Assembly (NCBI GenBank): GCA_009699015.1
Contig: WLOY01000005.1
Location: 1 to 57,670, forward strand
DNA from: Actinomycetota bacterium
GTDB lineage: Bacteria; Actinomycetota; Actinomycetes; S36-B12
DNA: 57,670 nucleotides
Direction of reading: 5' to 3'
The notes beneath the pieces were generated by a model that was not told the origin of the DNA, searched no databases, and saw only the letters and a list, made by a program, of their open reading frames with translations. A program made the position numbers and the translations under genes. Positions 19,732 to 28,465 of the stretch are shown here, one piece after another; within the stretch, counting starts at the first letter, position 1, and the number at the start of each line of letters is the position of its first letter.

Positions 19732-20676
19732 ATGACCGCCCTTGCTGATGACCTCACCGCCCAGCGACTGCTGATCGACCTCGAACCCGTTGTCGAGGTC
19801 GAGCTCAACCGGCACCTGTCGACTGCGAAGGAATGGTTTCCGCACGAGTACATTCCGTGGGACGAGGCCGAGAACTTCAGCGGCCCCCTCGGCGGCCGTG
19901 AGTGGACCCCGCAGGAGCGACGCTTCAGCGAGGCGGCCCGCACGAGCCTGGTCATCAACCTTCTCACCGAGGACAACCTGCCGAGCTACCACTACGAGAT
20001 CGCCACCCACATGGGTCGTGACGGTGCGTGGGGCACCTGGGTGGGCCGGTGGACCGCCGAGGAGGGCCGGCACGGCACGGCGATCCGCGACTACCTGCTC
20101 GTGACTCGGTCGGTCGACCCGATCGAGCTCGAGCGGGCACGGATGATCCACATGGAGGCGGGCTTCGCGGCCATCCATCCGGGCCTCCTTGGCGGCCTCG
20201 CCTACGTGTCATTCCAGGAGCTCGCCACCCGGGTCTCGCACCGGAACACGGGTGCCGCGACCCAGGATCCGATCGCGGAGCAGCTCCTCGCTCGCATCGC
20301 GCTCGACGAGAACCTCCACATGATCTTCTACCGCAACACCTATGCCGCAGCCCTCGACCTTGCGCCGGATCTCGCGATGCGGTCCGTGACAGACAATGTC
20401 CGGGACTTCGCGATGCCCGGCCACGGCATCGAGGGCTTCGGGCGCAAGGCGGTCGAGATCGCGGTCGCCGGGATCTACGACCTCAAGCAGCATCGCGACG
20501 AGGTCATCATGCCGGTCCTGCGCAAGTGGCAGATCTTCGAGCGCAACGACTTCGGGCCCGAGGGCGAGGCGGCGCGCGATGAGCTCGCCGCGATCCTCGC
20601 CGACATGGACGTCGCGGTCAATCGGTTCGAGGAGCGTCGCGAGGCGCTTCGGGCCCGGCTCGCCGCGCGCGACTGA
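19732..20676 (+). CDS. acyl-ACP desaturase (di-iron, DesA type)
   Basis: Soluble ferritin-like di-iron enzyme that introduces a double bond into fatty acyl-ACP with O2 and reduced ferredoxin. 314 aa, near the mycobacterial DesA length. Iron ligands fit the family pattern: Glu in LLTEDNLPSYHYE, the pair in WTAEEGRHGTAIRDYL (ExxH), Glu in SFQELATRVSH, and DENLHMIFYR (ExxH-like). No membrane segment. ATG at 19732, probably leaderless. Isolated from other lipid genes apart from the upstream beta-oxidation operon. Confidence 0.9.
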   Translation: MTALADDLTAQRLLIDLEPVVEVELNRHLSTAKEWFPHEYIPWDEAENFSGPLGGREWTPQERRFSEAARTSLVINLLTEDNLPSYHYEIATHMGRDGAWGTWVGRWTAEEGRHGTAIRDYLLVTRSVDPIELERARMIHMEAGFAAIHPGLLGGLAYVSFQELATRVSHRNTGAATQDPIAEQLLARIALDENLHMIFYRNTYAAALDLAPDLAMRSVTDNVRDFAMPGHGIEGFGRKAVEIAVAGIYDLKQHRDEVIMPVLRKWQIFERNDFGPEGEAARDELAAILADMDVAVNRFEERREALRARLAARD

Positions 20677-20710
20677 TCACGATCATCACTCGCTGATCGC
20701 GCGAGACCGC

Positions 20711-21160
20711 ATGGCTTTGAGTGGGGATCCGGGAGGCTTCGCCGGGGCAGGTGCCGAGCGGGCGGTCGTTGCCCTTCGGGTGCTCGCCGGACGGCTCAGT
20801 GTCTGTCGCCTGCCGGCTGAGGCTCCCTGGCCGAATCGGGTGGGTTCGTCGTCGTTGTTCTCGGTGACCAGGACCGCGCACGAGTTGTCGGTGGTGTGCG
20901 CCGCGGGCGAGGAGCCTGCGGGTGCGGTCGTCGAGCCGGGCTGGAGATCCCTGGAGGTCGCCGGGCCCCTCGATTTCGGGATGGTCGGCGTGATGGCCGG
21001 AATCACCGGTTGCCTCGCGCGGGCCGGGGTGAGCGTATTCGTCATCTCCACGTACGACACCGACTACGTCCTCGTGCGCGAGCAGGATCTCGACGCTGCG
21101 GTGATGTGGCTTGCAGGCGACGGCTACCCGGTGAGCCAGACCCCCGCGCCTGGCGACTAG
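20711..21160 (+). CDS. ACT-domain protein (CASTOR-like)
   Basis: A 149-aa soluble protein resembling the DUF2241/ACT_7 group. RVLAGRLSVCRLPAEAPWP at the start and ITGCLARAGVSVFVISTYDTDYVLV in the C-terminal half are characteristic. Such proteins bind small ligands, perhaps amino acids, in a regulatory ACT fold; no ligand can be inferred. ATG at 20711, about 34 bases after the desaturase. It ends in a 4-base convergent overlap with the PhyH gene. Confidence 0.8.
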   Translation: MALSGDPGGFAGAGAERAVVALRVLAGRLSVCRLPAEAPWPNRVGSSSLFSVTRTAHELSVVCAAGEEPAGAVVEPGWRSLEVAGPLDFGMVGVMAGITGCLARAGVSVFVISTYDTDYVLVREQDLDAAVMWLAGDGYPVSQTPAPGD

Positions 21161-21963
21161 CCGATGAGCAGCGGGAACAGCGGATGGTCGAACGCAGCCC
21201 CGTCGGCGAGAGGCGGGTCGAGGTCCTCGAAGGGCGGCGAGGTGCGCCACGGCCTCAGCGCATGCCTCGCATCGTCGCCGACGAAGCGCACGGAGTACGC
21301 GCGGCGCCTGCCTAGCGACCCGGCGGAGCCGTGCAGCGTGAGCATGTGGAAGAAGAGGGCGTCACCGGGCTCGAGGGCCCACCCAAGGATCGGGAAGGAA
21401 TCGCGGTCGGCTTCGACCTCGGGGAGTTCCCCGAGGGTGCCCTCGGGGAACCATTTCGCCTGGTTGTCCTTGAAGGTCCTGGGCATGAGCCACGGCCCGC
21501 GGTGAGTGCCGGCGACGAACTCAAGGGTCGACCCGAGGGGCACCGGATCCACCGGCATCCACATCGACACGTTCTGGAGGCCGTCGATGTTGTAATAGGG
21601 CTGGTCCTGGTGCCAGGGCGTGCGCTGCCGGGTGTTCGCGGTCTTGGTGAGCATGTGATCGTGGTGGAGCCGCACCGTCGTGCTCGCCATGAGCTGCCGG
21701 GCGATCGAGGCCGCGGCCGACTCTCGGATGAACCGCTCGTACTCGTCGATCCGGGTCCAGTTGCGGAAGTCCTCGACGAACCTGCCGGGGTCATCGGGGT
21801 CGCTGGCAACGAGGGCGAGCGGGCTCGGGTCGGCGAGGTTGCGCTCGATACCGCGCTCGACGAGGGCCACCTGCTCGGGGGTAAAGGCCGATCGCACGAT
21901 GACTGCACCGTCGCGCGCGAAGTCGCTCACGGCGTCCACCTGCAGATCGAATTTAGGGATCAC
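21157..21963 (-). CDS. phytanoyl-CoA dioxygenase family protein
   Basis: Predicted Fe(II)/2-oxoglutarate-dependent oxygenase, 268 aa. The double-stranded beta-helix has the metal facial triad candidates in TPWHQDQPYY (His and Asp) and MLTLHGSAGS (distal His), and a 2-oxoglutarate-binding Arg in RRRAYSVRFVGD. N-terminal DFARDGAVIVRSAFTPEQV is the usual PhyH opening. The substrate is unknown; relatives hydroxylate lipids, ectoine or natural products. It stands alone and overlaps the ACT-domain gene tail to tail. Confidence 0.88.
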   Translation of the reverse strand: MIPKFDLQVDAVSDFARDGAVIVRSAFTPEQVALVERGIERNLADPSPLALVASDPDDPGRFVEDFRNWTRIDEYERFIRESAAASIARQLMASTTVRLHHDHMLTKTANTRQRTPWHQDQPYYNIDGLQNVSMWMPVDPVPLGSTLEFVAGTHRGPWLMPRTFKDNQAKWFPEGTLGELPEVEADRDSFPILGWALEPGDALFFHMLTLHGSAGSLGRRRAYSVRFVGDDARHALRPWRTSPPFEDLDPPLADGAAFDHPLFPLLIG

Positions 21964-22068
21964 GGCGCCAGCCTACGACGTGACGGGCTGACCTCCGATG
22001 CGTTGCAAAAACCGATGGGCCACCGGACGATCCCGTGACATGCGCGGCGAACGTGGCAGGATTCGCGG

Positions 22069-23919
22069 GTGGTGAGCATCGAGTCGATCGGGGTCCGGCG
22101 AACGGGGCCGGAGCGGTGGTCGGCCCGCGACTTGATTGCCGGTGAATGGTCGACCTCTCCGAAGCTCTGGCTCCTCGCCTTCCCCTTCATCATCCTCGTG
22201 CAGAACGCTCGCCTCCAGGAGTACTCCGAGTGGGCGACCCCACAACTGCTCGCGTTTAGCTTTCTCGGACAGGTTGCGGCGCTCCTCGTCCTCCTCGCGG
22301 CGCGGCGCGTCGGTGTCCGCCGGCCGGATGCAGGAGCCCGCACCCTGATCGCCGTGATCGGGATCTGGGTCCTCGCAGGAGGAGCGGCGGGTGCTGTCAC
22401 CGGATGGCTCGCGGGTTTGTTCAACATCATTCAGGTGCATGCTCAGGTACCCCTGGCCCTGCTCACGATGGCCGCGACGACGGTGCTGACCTACGCACTC
22501 GTCTCCTTCACCATTGGAGTGGTTCGTGGCCACCGGGAGGAGGTCGGTCGACTCCGTGCATATCGGGATGTGCTTGTCCTTCGCAGTCAGGAGTCGGGTG
22601 CATTCGTCGAGGACCAGCAGCGACTCTTGCGCGCTGCGCTGGATGACGCAGTCCTTCCCGAATTCCGCGACCTCGTCGAGCGGGTCGAGGCCCTCAGCTA
22701 CCGACCGATGCAAGAGGAGCTCGTGCAGTTGCGGCTTCGGGTCATCATCACCTCGCAGACACTGGTTCGTCGGGTGGAGGACGGAATCGATCGTGCGGTC
22801 GATAATCAGCGAGCGAAGCGGCTGCGCCGTATCGCTCAGGGTCGGCGGACAGACGAGGGATGGCGGAGCATCGTCCTCAATACGTCGGTCCCTCCACGCA
22901 TGGGGTGCCTCATCGTGGTCGCCTTCGCCATCACAGAACGGGTTCGCGGCTGCGCGAGCATGTCGGTTGTCATGGCGGTTGGGATGGTGCTCGTCGTCCT
23001 GACTGGGGCCGCCGTACGCCGGCATACCTCCGGTGAGCCGCCGGGCACTCGCCTAGCGGTGGGCATGGCAACACTTGGAGCACTCCTTCTGGTGTTCTGG
23101 GGGGTGACTCGCCTTGAGATTGCCGGCTGCGTGTGGTCAGGATCAACCGGGCTCATCATCACCTCAGGCTGCACGCTCGTGGGCACTCTCGCATTCGCCG
23201 GGGTGTCACTTGAGACGGATCGTCAGTTGAGGATCGTGAAGGACGAGCTCCGCGACGCCAACGATGCCTCTCGCGCGGCAATCGCAGCCATGAACGAGAC
23301 AGGCCGCATGCTCCGTGATCAGGTCGCACATGTCCTGAACGGGGATCTCCAGGGAAGGCTTGCAGCGGTGGCGATAGCCCTCCAGGCCCATATCGACGAT
23401 CTCGGTCGGGGCGGGCACCCGAGCACCGTGCGACTGGTCGAGCAGGTGACTGCACTGCTGCGCCTCGCGGACCGGGATATCGCGGAGCTCGTCACTGAGC
23501 CGGTGCCGCCGCTTCGACTCGACGAGGTGCTGGGCCAACTCCGGAGCCGGTGGTCCGGACTGCTCACCGTCGGCTGGGGCATTGAACCTGCGGCACAAGT
23601 GCTGCTTGACGATGACGTGATCCTGCTCCGATGGGCGAGCGAGGTCATTGACCATTCGGTGAGCAACTCGAGCAGGCACGGGGCGGCGACAGCACTGACG
23701 GTTCACGTGAGCACCTCGGGGGTGGCGGTCGGGTGGCTCAGAATTCGGGTGCAGGACAACGGATGCGGGCCCTTGCATGACGAGGAGCTGGGTGGGTCGG
23801 GTGCTCGATCAGTCGCGGAGCGCCAAGGCTCCTGGGCTCTGCGCGGCCGAGCGGTCGGAGGAGCCGAGCTCACCGTGGACTTGCCGGGAAGGCGATGGTC
23901 GAGCGACCACTACGCCTAG
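22069..23919 (+). CDS. membrane sensor-kinase-like ATPase, phospho-acceptor His replaced by Asn
   Basis: A 616-aa membrane protein. It has about four hydrophobic helices (25-150), a long cytoplasmic helical segment (about 155-260, EDQQRLLRAALDDAVLPEF), two to four more helices (280-385), then a dimerisation-like helix and a HATPase domain (about 520-612; N-box EVIDHSVSNSSRHG, G1 box DNGCG, G2 GSGARSV). At the place where kinase 2 (24013) has LHGSVQSRL, this protein has LNGDLQGRL, so Asn424 replaces the expected His; His421 lies three residues earlier. It may be a pseudokinase or use another residue. GTG start. Confidence 0.75.
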   Translation: MVSIESIGVRRTGPERWSARDLIAGEWSTSPKLWLLAFPFIILVQNARLQEYSEWATPQLLAFSFLGQVAALLVLLAARRVGVRRPDAGARTLIAVIGIWVLAGGAAGAVTGWLAGLFNIIQVHAQVPLALLTMAATTVLTYALVSFTIGVVRGHREEVGRLRAYRDVLVLRSQESGAFVEDQQRLLRAALDDAVLPEFRDLVERVEALSYRPMQEELVQLRLRVIITSQTLVRRVEDGIDRAVDNQRAKRLRRIAQGRRTDEGWRSIVLNTSVPPRMGCLIVVAFAITERVRGCASMSVVMAVGMVLVVLTGAAVRRHTSGEPPGTRLAVGMATLGALLLVFWGVTRLEIAGCVWSGSTGLIITSGCTLVGTLAFAGVSLETDRQLRIVKDELRDANDASRAAIAAMNETGRMLRDQVAHVLNGDLQGRLAAVAIALQAHIDDLGRGGHPSTVRLVEQVTALLRLADRDIAELVTEPVPPLRLDEVLGQLRSRWSGLLTVGWGIEPAAQVLLDDDVILLRWASEVIDHSVSNSSRHGAATALTVHVSTSGVAVGWLRIRVQDNGCGPLHDEELGGSGARSVAERQGSWALRGRAVGGAELTVDLPGRRWSSDHYA

Positions 23920-23942
23920 CAAGCGACCACTACGCCTAACAA
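23903..23942 (+). repeat. 20-bp tandem duplication across a stop codon
   Basis: GCGACCACTACGCCTAGCAA (23903-23922) is followed directly by the same sequence with one change (A for G) at 23923-23942. The first copy contains the stop codon of the first kinase gene. Confidence 0.9.
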
Positions 23943-24012
23943 TCGGCACACTTCTCGCGGACCGATGGCCATGCGGCCGTAGGCTCTGCCGAAGGGGTAG
24001 CTGGAGGTTGCG

Positions 24013-25839
24013 GTGAAAACGGCGGTGGTCGAGTACTCCTGGCGTGATGCGCTGAGAAGTCGATGGTCGACTTCGCCGCTGATGTGGCTTGTTGCCGCTC
24101 CGGTGCAGATCTGCGGAATCGTCATCCGAAACTCCCCCCTCCATCCAGATCACGTCGCGGCACTCGTCGTGCTCGCTGTGATCGCAGAACTCGCGGTGCT
24201 GCTCCTGCTCATGCTCGTGGCCCGGCAGCGCTCGTCGCGGGCCCGGCTCCAGTCGATGACCTCCGGTGAGGTGCTCATCGTCTGGGCCGGGTGCGGGGTG
24301 CTTCTCACGCTCATCATGGAACTTGGCGTCGATCTGCTCATCGGGGGAGGGGGGCTCGGACCTGGCGCCCGACTGCTGTGGACGACAGGAAGCACGTTCG
24401 CCTTGTTCGGTGGTGCCACCATGGTTGGGGCGGGTGTCGTGGAGCGGCAGGCTGACATCGTGCGCCTGCGTCGAGCGAACGATCGAATCATGCAGCTCGG
24501 GGCTGCATCGCAACGCTTCGCTGAAGACCAGCGACTCCTCCTCGCTGATGCACTCGACGCAATGGTGATCCCCGTCCTCGAGCAACTCGCAGAGGAGGCA
24601 GAGGAACTCAATCGGGCTTCCCAAAGCGACTTGGAGCCGTTGCAGGCTCGGGTCGCCTTTTACTCCGAGACGATCGTCCGTTCCCTTAGCCGGGAGGTCT
24701 CGGGCATTACCCCCCAGTGGCCGGAGCCGATGCCGGCGAAGGAGCCGGGAATCGGCTTCACCGTTCGAGGGCTGCTGGACCTACTCATGGCGGCGAGGGT
24801 GCGGATCCTTCCGTCCGCGGCCTTCATGGGGGTCGTCCTGTGGACCCAGGTCGTGCCCTCATGCCTCCCGCGTGATGCGTTGGCTTTGGCGAGCTGCACG
24901 ATTGTGGCCGCTATCGGCCACCTGATGTGCCGATTGGTATCGACCTGCTCGCTCCGGGGGGCAGGGTTGGTCAACATCTTGGTCTATCCGGCGATCGGCG
25001 CGTCATTCGCGTGGAGCGCCCGTACGCAGATCGTTGCCTGCGAATGGGAAGGCTCAAACCCTCAATTGCTCGCGGTGGTGAGTATTGGGGTGACATGCCT
25101 GGCGCTGATCTCCATGGCGTTCGAAGTGAGCGGGCGTTCACGGGCTGACGCCTCGAAGCTTGCCTCTCGCAGTCGGGTTGGGGAGGCGATGGCGGCGGAG
25201 CTGGATCGCGCTGGTGAGAGACTGCGCGATCAGGTGTCACTCGTGCTGCACGGATCCGTTCAAAGCCGCCTGACCGCCGTGGCGCTCGCCCTGCGCGTGC
25301 ACATGGATGAGGTGAGGGCAGGGGGCCACCCCGATCAGCGACAACTGCTCATGCGCGTGACCGTGCTGCTCGAACTGGCAGTGGCCGACGTGCAGTCGGT
25401 GTTCGCCGAGGAGCCGCCTCCCGCGAGCCTTGAAACGCGAATGAAGGCCCTTCGAGGTCAGTGGCTTGGGCTTCTCGACATCACCTGGGGGGAGTCGCCG
25501 AGGGCAGCGGAGGTCCTCGGCGCCGATCCCGAATGTGCCGCCTGGGTGTTTGAGATCCTCGGTGAGGCCATCACGAATGCCAGCCGACATGGAAAGGCAG
25601 GCTCGGTCCACCTGCGAATCGACGTCGACCATGAGACGGGCACCATGCTCGTCATCAGCGCGACCGACGATGGCATCGGACCGCCGGCTGACCTCCGCGA
25701 GGGTCTGGGCACCGAACGGGTGAGGGCCCGCGGCGGATCCTGGGTGCTTGAGTCCAGAATGGAGGGCGGGTCACGCATGACCGTGACGCTCCCAATCCCC
25801 TCAGAACGAGGAGTCTCGCTGCAAGGGGATGAACGGTGA
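24013..25839 (+). CDS. membrane sensor histidine kinase, paralogue of the upstream gene
   Basis: A 608-aa protein with the same architecture as the kinase at 22069: two membrane blocks (about 20-140 and 260-375), a central cytoplasmic helical segment (EDQRLLLADALDAMVIPVLEQL), a dimerisation helix with His413 in VLHGSVQSRLTAVALALR, and a C-terminal HATPase (EILGEAITNASRHG, ATDDGIGP, GLGTERV). Here the histidine is present. GTG start at 24013. A response regulator gene starts 139 bases after the stop, so the three genes likely form one signalling unit. Confidence 0.85.
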   Translation: MKTAVVEYSWRDALRSRWSTSPLMWLVAAPVQICGIVIRNSPLHPDHVAALVVLAVIAELAVLLLLMLVARQRSSRARLQSMTSGEVLIVWAGCGVLLTLIMELGVDLLIGGGGLGPGARLLWTTGSTFALFGGATMVGAGVVERQADIVRLRRANDRIMQLGAASQRFAEDQRLLLADALDAMVIPVLEQLAEEAEELNRASQSDLEPLQARVAFYSETIVRSLSREVSGITPQWPEPMPAKEPGIGFTVRGLLDLLMAARVRILPSAAFMGVVLWTQVVPSCLPRDALALASCTIVAAIGHLMCRLVSTCSLRGAGLVNILVYPAIGASFAWSARTQIVACEWEGSNPQLLAVVSIGVTCLALISMAFEVSGRSRADASKLASRSRVGEAMAAELDRAGERLRDQVSLVLHGSVQSRLTAVALALRVHMDEVRAGGHPDQRQLLMRVTVLLELAVADVQSVFAEEPPPASLETRMKALRGQWLGLLDITWGESPRAAEVLGADPECAAWVFEILGEAITNASRHGKAGSVHLRIDVDHETGTMLVISATDDGIGPPADLREGLGTERVRARGGSWVLESRMEGGSRMTVTLPIPSERGVSLQGDER

Positions 25840-25978
25840 TGGGCCGCGGATGGATGGGCAGGTGTGCGAGATAACCGACGATGGGCGTCTTGATGCCATG
25901 CAAGGAGCGGGGAGATGCGGGATCGTCGCACGAATCCGGGGAACCAGGATCGCGAATCAGGGACAGAAAGGGGGGTGC

Positions 25979-26650
25979 ATGACAGCGAATGATGGCGTGA
26001 CGGGGTTTCGGACGAAGGTGCTCATCGTCGAGGACGAGGAGTTCACGCGCACGATCCTCGCCGACTCGCTGGCAGCCTCTGGGATGACCGTGCGGTCTGC
26101 CGTCTCGGTTGCCGAAGCCCTCGATGTCCTCCTGGATTTCGAGCCGAACGCCGTGGTGACCGATCTTCATCTGGGCCCGGGCCCTGACGGCGTAGACCTG
26201 CTCGAGCGCCTCAACCGAGACCTGCCGTGGGTTGGGCAGGTCGTGCTCACCTCGCACACGTCCGTTCAGGTCGCCCTCGGCATCAATCGGCGGATCCCAG
26301 AGCGGGCGGTCTACCTCGTGAAGTCTCGCATCACCTCGCTGGCAGATGTCGAGGAGGCGATCTTCGATTCGATCACGCGCACTACGTCCGATGACTCCGT
26401 CGCGCCGGATCCTGCCGATGGCCGGTTCGAGTTGAGCGCCTCCCAGGGCGAGATCCTGCGCCTCATGTCCGAGGGCCTGTCGAACGCGGCCATCGCAGCC
26501 CGGCGTGAGACAACCCTGCGATCGACCGAGAGCCTCGTCGCACGGACCTTCGCCACCCTTGGACTGTCGAATGACCCGAACGTGAATGCCCGGGTGCTCG
26601 CCGTTCGGATGTGGCTCCAGGGCCAGGTGGTCGTCCGCGACCGAGGCTGA
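25979..26650 (+). CDS. LuxR-type response regulator, partner of the paired kinases
   Basis: A 223-aa response regulator. The receiver domain (about 12-135) has VLIVEDEEFTRT, phospho-acceptor Asp62 in VVTDLHLG, and VYLVKSR with the conserved Lys. The LuxR-like DNA-binding domain (about 155-215) reads LSASQGEILRLMSEGLSNAAIAARR and ESLVARTFATLGL. ATG at 25979 with AAAGGGGGG upstream; an in-frame ATG at 25829 would overlap the kinase and adds a sequence unlike any receiver domain. Its position indicates the kinase at 24013 as cognate sensor. Confidence 0.88.
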   Translation: MTANDGVTGFRTKVLIVEDEEFTRTILADSLAASGMTVRSAVSVAEALDVLLDFEPNAVVTDLHLGPGPDGVDLLERLNRDLPWVGQVVLTSHTSVQVALGINRRIPERAVYLVKSRITSLADVEEAIFDSITRTTSDDSVAPDPADGRFELSASQGEILRLMSEGLSNAAIAARRETTLRSTESLVARTFATLGLSNDPNVNARVLAVRMWLQGQVVVRDRG

Positions 26651-26690
26651 GCCCTCGTATCGAGCCGCTGGCCTCGGTAGGTTGAGGGTC

Positions 26691-28004
26691 GTGCCCTCCC
26701 TTCGCGATCAGGTGCTCGACGCGTCCGCATCGCGTGACCGGGTGAGCGATGCCGTGAAGGCGCTGGCCCTCGGGCTCGTCATCCTCGGCCACGGTCTCGC
26801 GTGGACGACCACCGCGAGCGGGACTGCCGTCAATACCCTCGAGGCCGCACCGTGGCTGTTCCCGCTCACCTGGCTCCTGCAGATCCTCCCGCTCTTCTTT
26901 CTCGTCTCCGGCGACCGAATGCGGTCGGTGGCCCTTGATCCGAGCACCGACGGGGTTCCGCGCCGGGTCGCGCGACTCGTGACCCCGACCCTGCCACTGC
27001 TCCTCGTGACCATCGTCGCTGCAGCGGTGATCCCTCTCTTCGCCGACAACGCGATCGCATCGGCCGCGGGCGTCATCCCGGTGCAACTGCTGTGGTTCCT
27101 CGGGGTCTACCTCGCAGCGATCGCGCTGTGCCCCATCCTCGTCCGGATCCGCAGGCCATGGCACTTCGCCGCCATGCTCCTCGCGATCGGCGCCGTCGAC
27201 CTCGCTCGAGTTCGGCTCTGGGATTCGATCGGGTGGGTGAACCTGCTGCTGGCATGGCTCTTCTTCGTCGCCCTCGGGATGCAACTGCCGCGGCTGCGCC
27301 AGGTCGGGCGCGGCCTGCTCGCCGCGAGTGCCATCGCCGGGCTGGCCGGGGCCATCGCCCTCGTCGTGATCGGCCCCTACTCCGCGGCGCTCATCTCGAC
27401 CGATGCGCTACCCGGGATCAGCAATCTCGCGCCGCCCACCATCGTCCTCGTCCTCGTCGGGATCGCGCAGGCATCCCTCCTCCTGCTGGCCTGGCCGCTC
27501 CTAGCGAGGTCGCTCGCCCGCGACTCCCTGTGGGTGCCGGTCGCCGTGTTCTCATCGCGGGCAATGGGCATGTACCTGCTTCACATGCTCTTCCTCGCCG
27601 CCTGCATCGGTGTGGTCCTCAGCGCCGGCCTCCACCCGACCCCGCTCTCCCTCGCGTGGTGGCTCCTGCACGCGGGCGTGCTGGGCGTCGCAGCGGGTAT
27701 GGCCTGGTGGCTCGCGCCGACCCTCATCACGGCCGGGAGCCGTGTCGCTGCGACTGCGCGGCGACTCCTGCCCCGAACGTTCGTCGCGTCCGCTGGCCGG
27801 GCTCCGGCTCGAGCGTGGCTGGCACTCGCAGGCGTGGCAGGCCTGACACTCCTGCTCGTCAGTGAGTCCGGGGTCGGCTCGTCACTTGAGATCCGAGTCG
27901 TGAAGGGCCTCCCGTACCTCCCGGCAGGCGCCGTCATCCTGCTCGTCATCGTCGCCGCGCTCGCGATGCCATCGACGCGCAACGCTGGTACCGTCGCTGA
28001 ATGA
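26691..28004 (+). CDS. acyltransferase 3 family membrane protein
   Basis: Polytopic membrane protein of 437 aa with ten or more helices. The N-terminus RDRVSDAVKALALGLVILGHGLAW carries the His expected of acyltransferase-3 (OatA/WecH type) enzymes, and LTWLLQILPLFFLVSG is a family-like second helix. Members transfer acetyl or other acyl groups to surface carbohydrate, peptidoglycan or antibiotics; the acceptor is unknown here. GTG at 26691 chosen; the frame upstream overlaps the response regulator. Its stop overlaps the next gene (ATGA). Confidence 0.85.
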   Translation: MPSLRDQVLDASASRDRVSDAVKALALGLVILGHGLAWTTTASGTAVNTLEAAPWLFPLTWLLQILPLFFLVSGDRMRSVALDPSTDGVPRRVARLVTPTLPLLLVTIVAAAVIPLFADNAIASAAGVIPVQLLWFLGVYLAAIALCPILVRIRRPWHFAAMLLAIGAVDLARVRLWDSIGWVNLLLAWLFFVALGMQLPRLRQVGRGLLAASAIAGLAGAIALVVIGPYSAALISTDALPGISNLAPPTIVLVLVGIAQASLLLLAWPLLARSLARDSLWVPVAVFSSRAMGMYLLHMLFLAACIGVVLSAGLHPTPLSLAWWLLHAGVLGVAAGMAWWLAPTLITAGSRVAATARRLLPRTFVASAGRAPARAWLALAGVAGLTLLLVSESGVGSSLEIRVVKGLPYLPAGAVILLVIVAALAMPSTRNAGTVAE

Positions 28005-28462
28005 AGCCCGTCAACACCCTCCGGATCATCTCGGCCGTGATCCTCCTTCCGATCCTCCTCCCGATCCTCGTCGGGTGCTCGGTCATCGATGGCTCCGGCG
28101 GATCGGGACCCACCGGAGGTGACGGCCTCGATGGATCGTGGTCGTTCGTCGGGGCCGGGACCGCAGGCCCAAGTGGTCTCACCGATCCGTCCTCTGCTCC
28201 GGTGACCTTGGAGATCGCCGCGGCCAGTGCGTCGGGATCCGCAGGCGTCAACCGCTACATGTCGACGATCACCGCGACCGCGGAGGGCGCCTTGGCCTTC
28301 GGCCCGATCGGCTCGACGATGATGGCGGGGCCGCCGGCAGCGATGAAAGCCGAGCAGGCGTACCTCGCTGCGCTCGACACGGTCACCGGGTACCGCGTCA
28401 CCGGCGATGAACTGGCCCTGTACGCGCAGGACACCGAAATCCTGCGCTACCTCCGGCAGTAG
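28001..28462 (+). CDS. META-domain lipoprotein
   Basis: A 153-aa lipoprotein with signal peptide (LRIISAVILLPILLPILVGC; lipobox LVGC near residue 26). The Gly-rich linker (DGSGGSGPTGGDG) leads to a META-like fold: LDGSWSFVG, GSAGVNRYMSTI, LAFGPIGSTMMAGPPAAMKAEQAYLAAL, and a final strand. META (HslJ-like) domains occur in envelope stress proteins. Translationally coupled to the acyltransferase and convergent with the hydrolase gene, with only three bases between. Confidence 0.8.
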   Translation: MKPVNTLRIISAVILLPILLPILVGCSVIDGSGGSGPTGGDGLDGSWSFVGAGTAGPSGLTDPSSAPVTLEIAAASASGSAGVNRYMSTITATAEGALAFGPIGSTMMAGPPAAMKAEQAYLAALDTVTGYRVTGDELALYAQDTEILRYLRQ

Positions 28463-28465
28463 GCC

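Noticed and set aside
25829..25978. N-terminal extension of the response regulator from the ATG at 25829
   Set aside because: It overlaps the kinase stop, adds 50 residues unlike a receiver domain, and the ATG at 25979 has a good ribosome-binding site.
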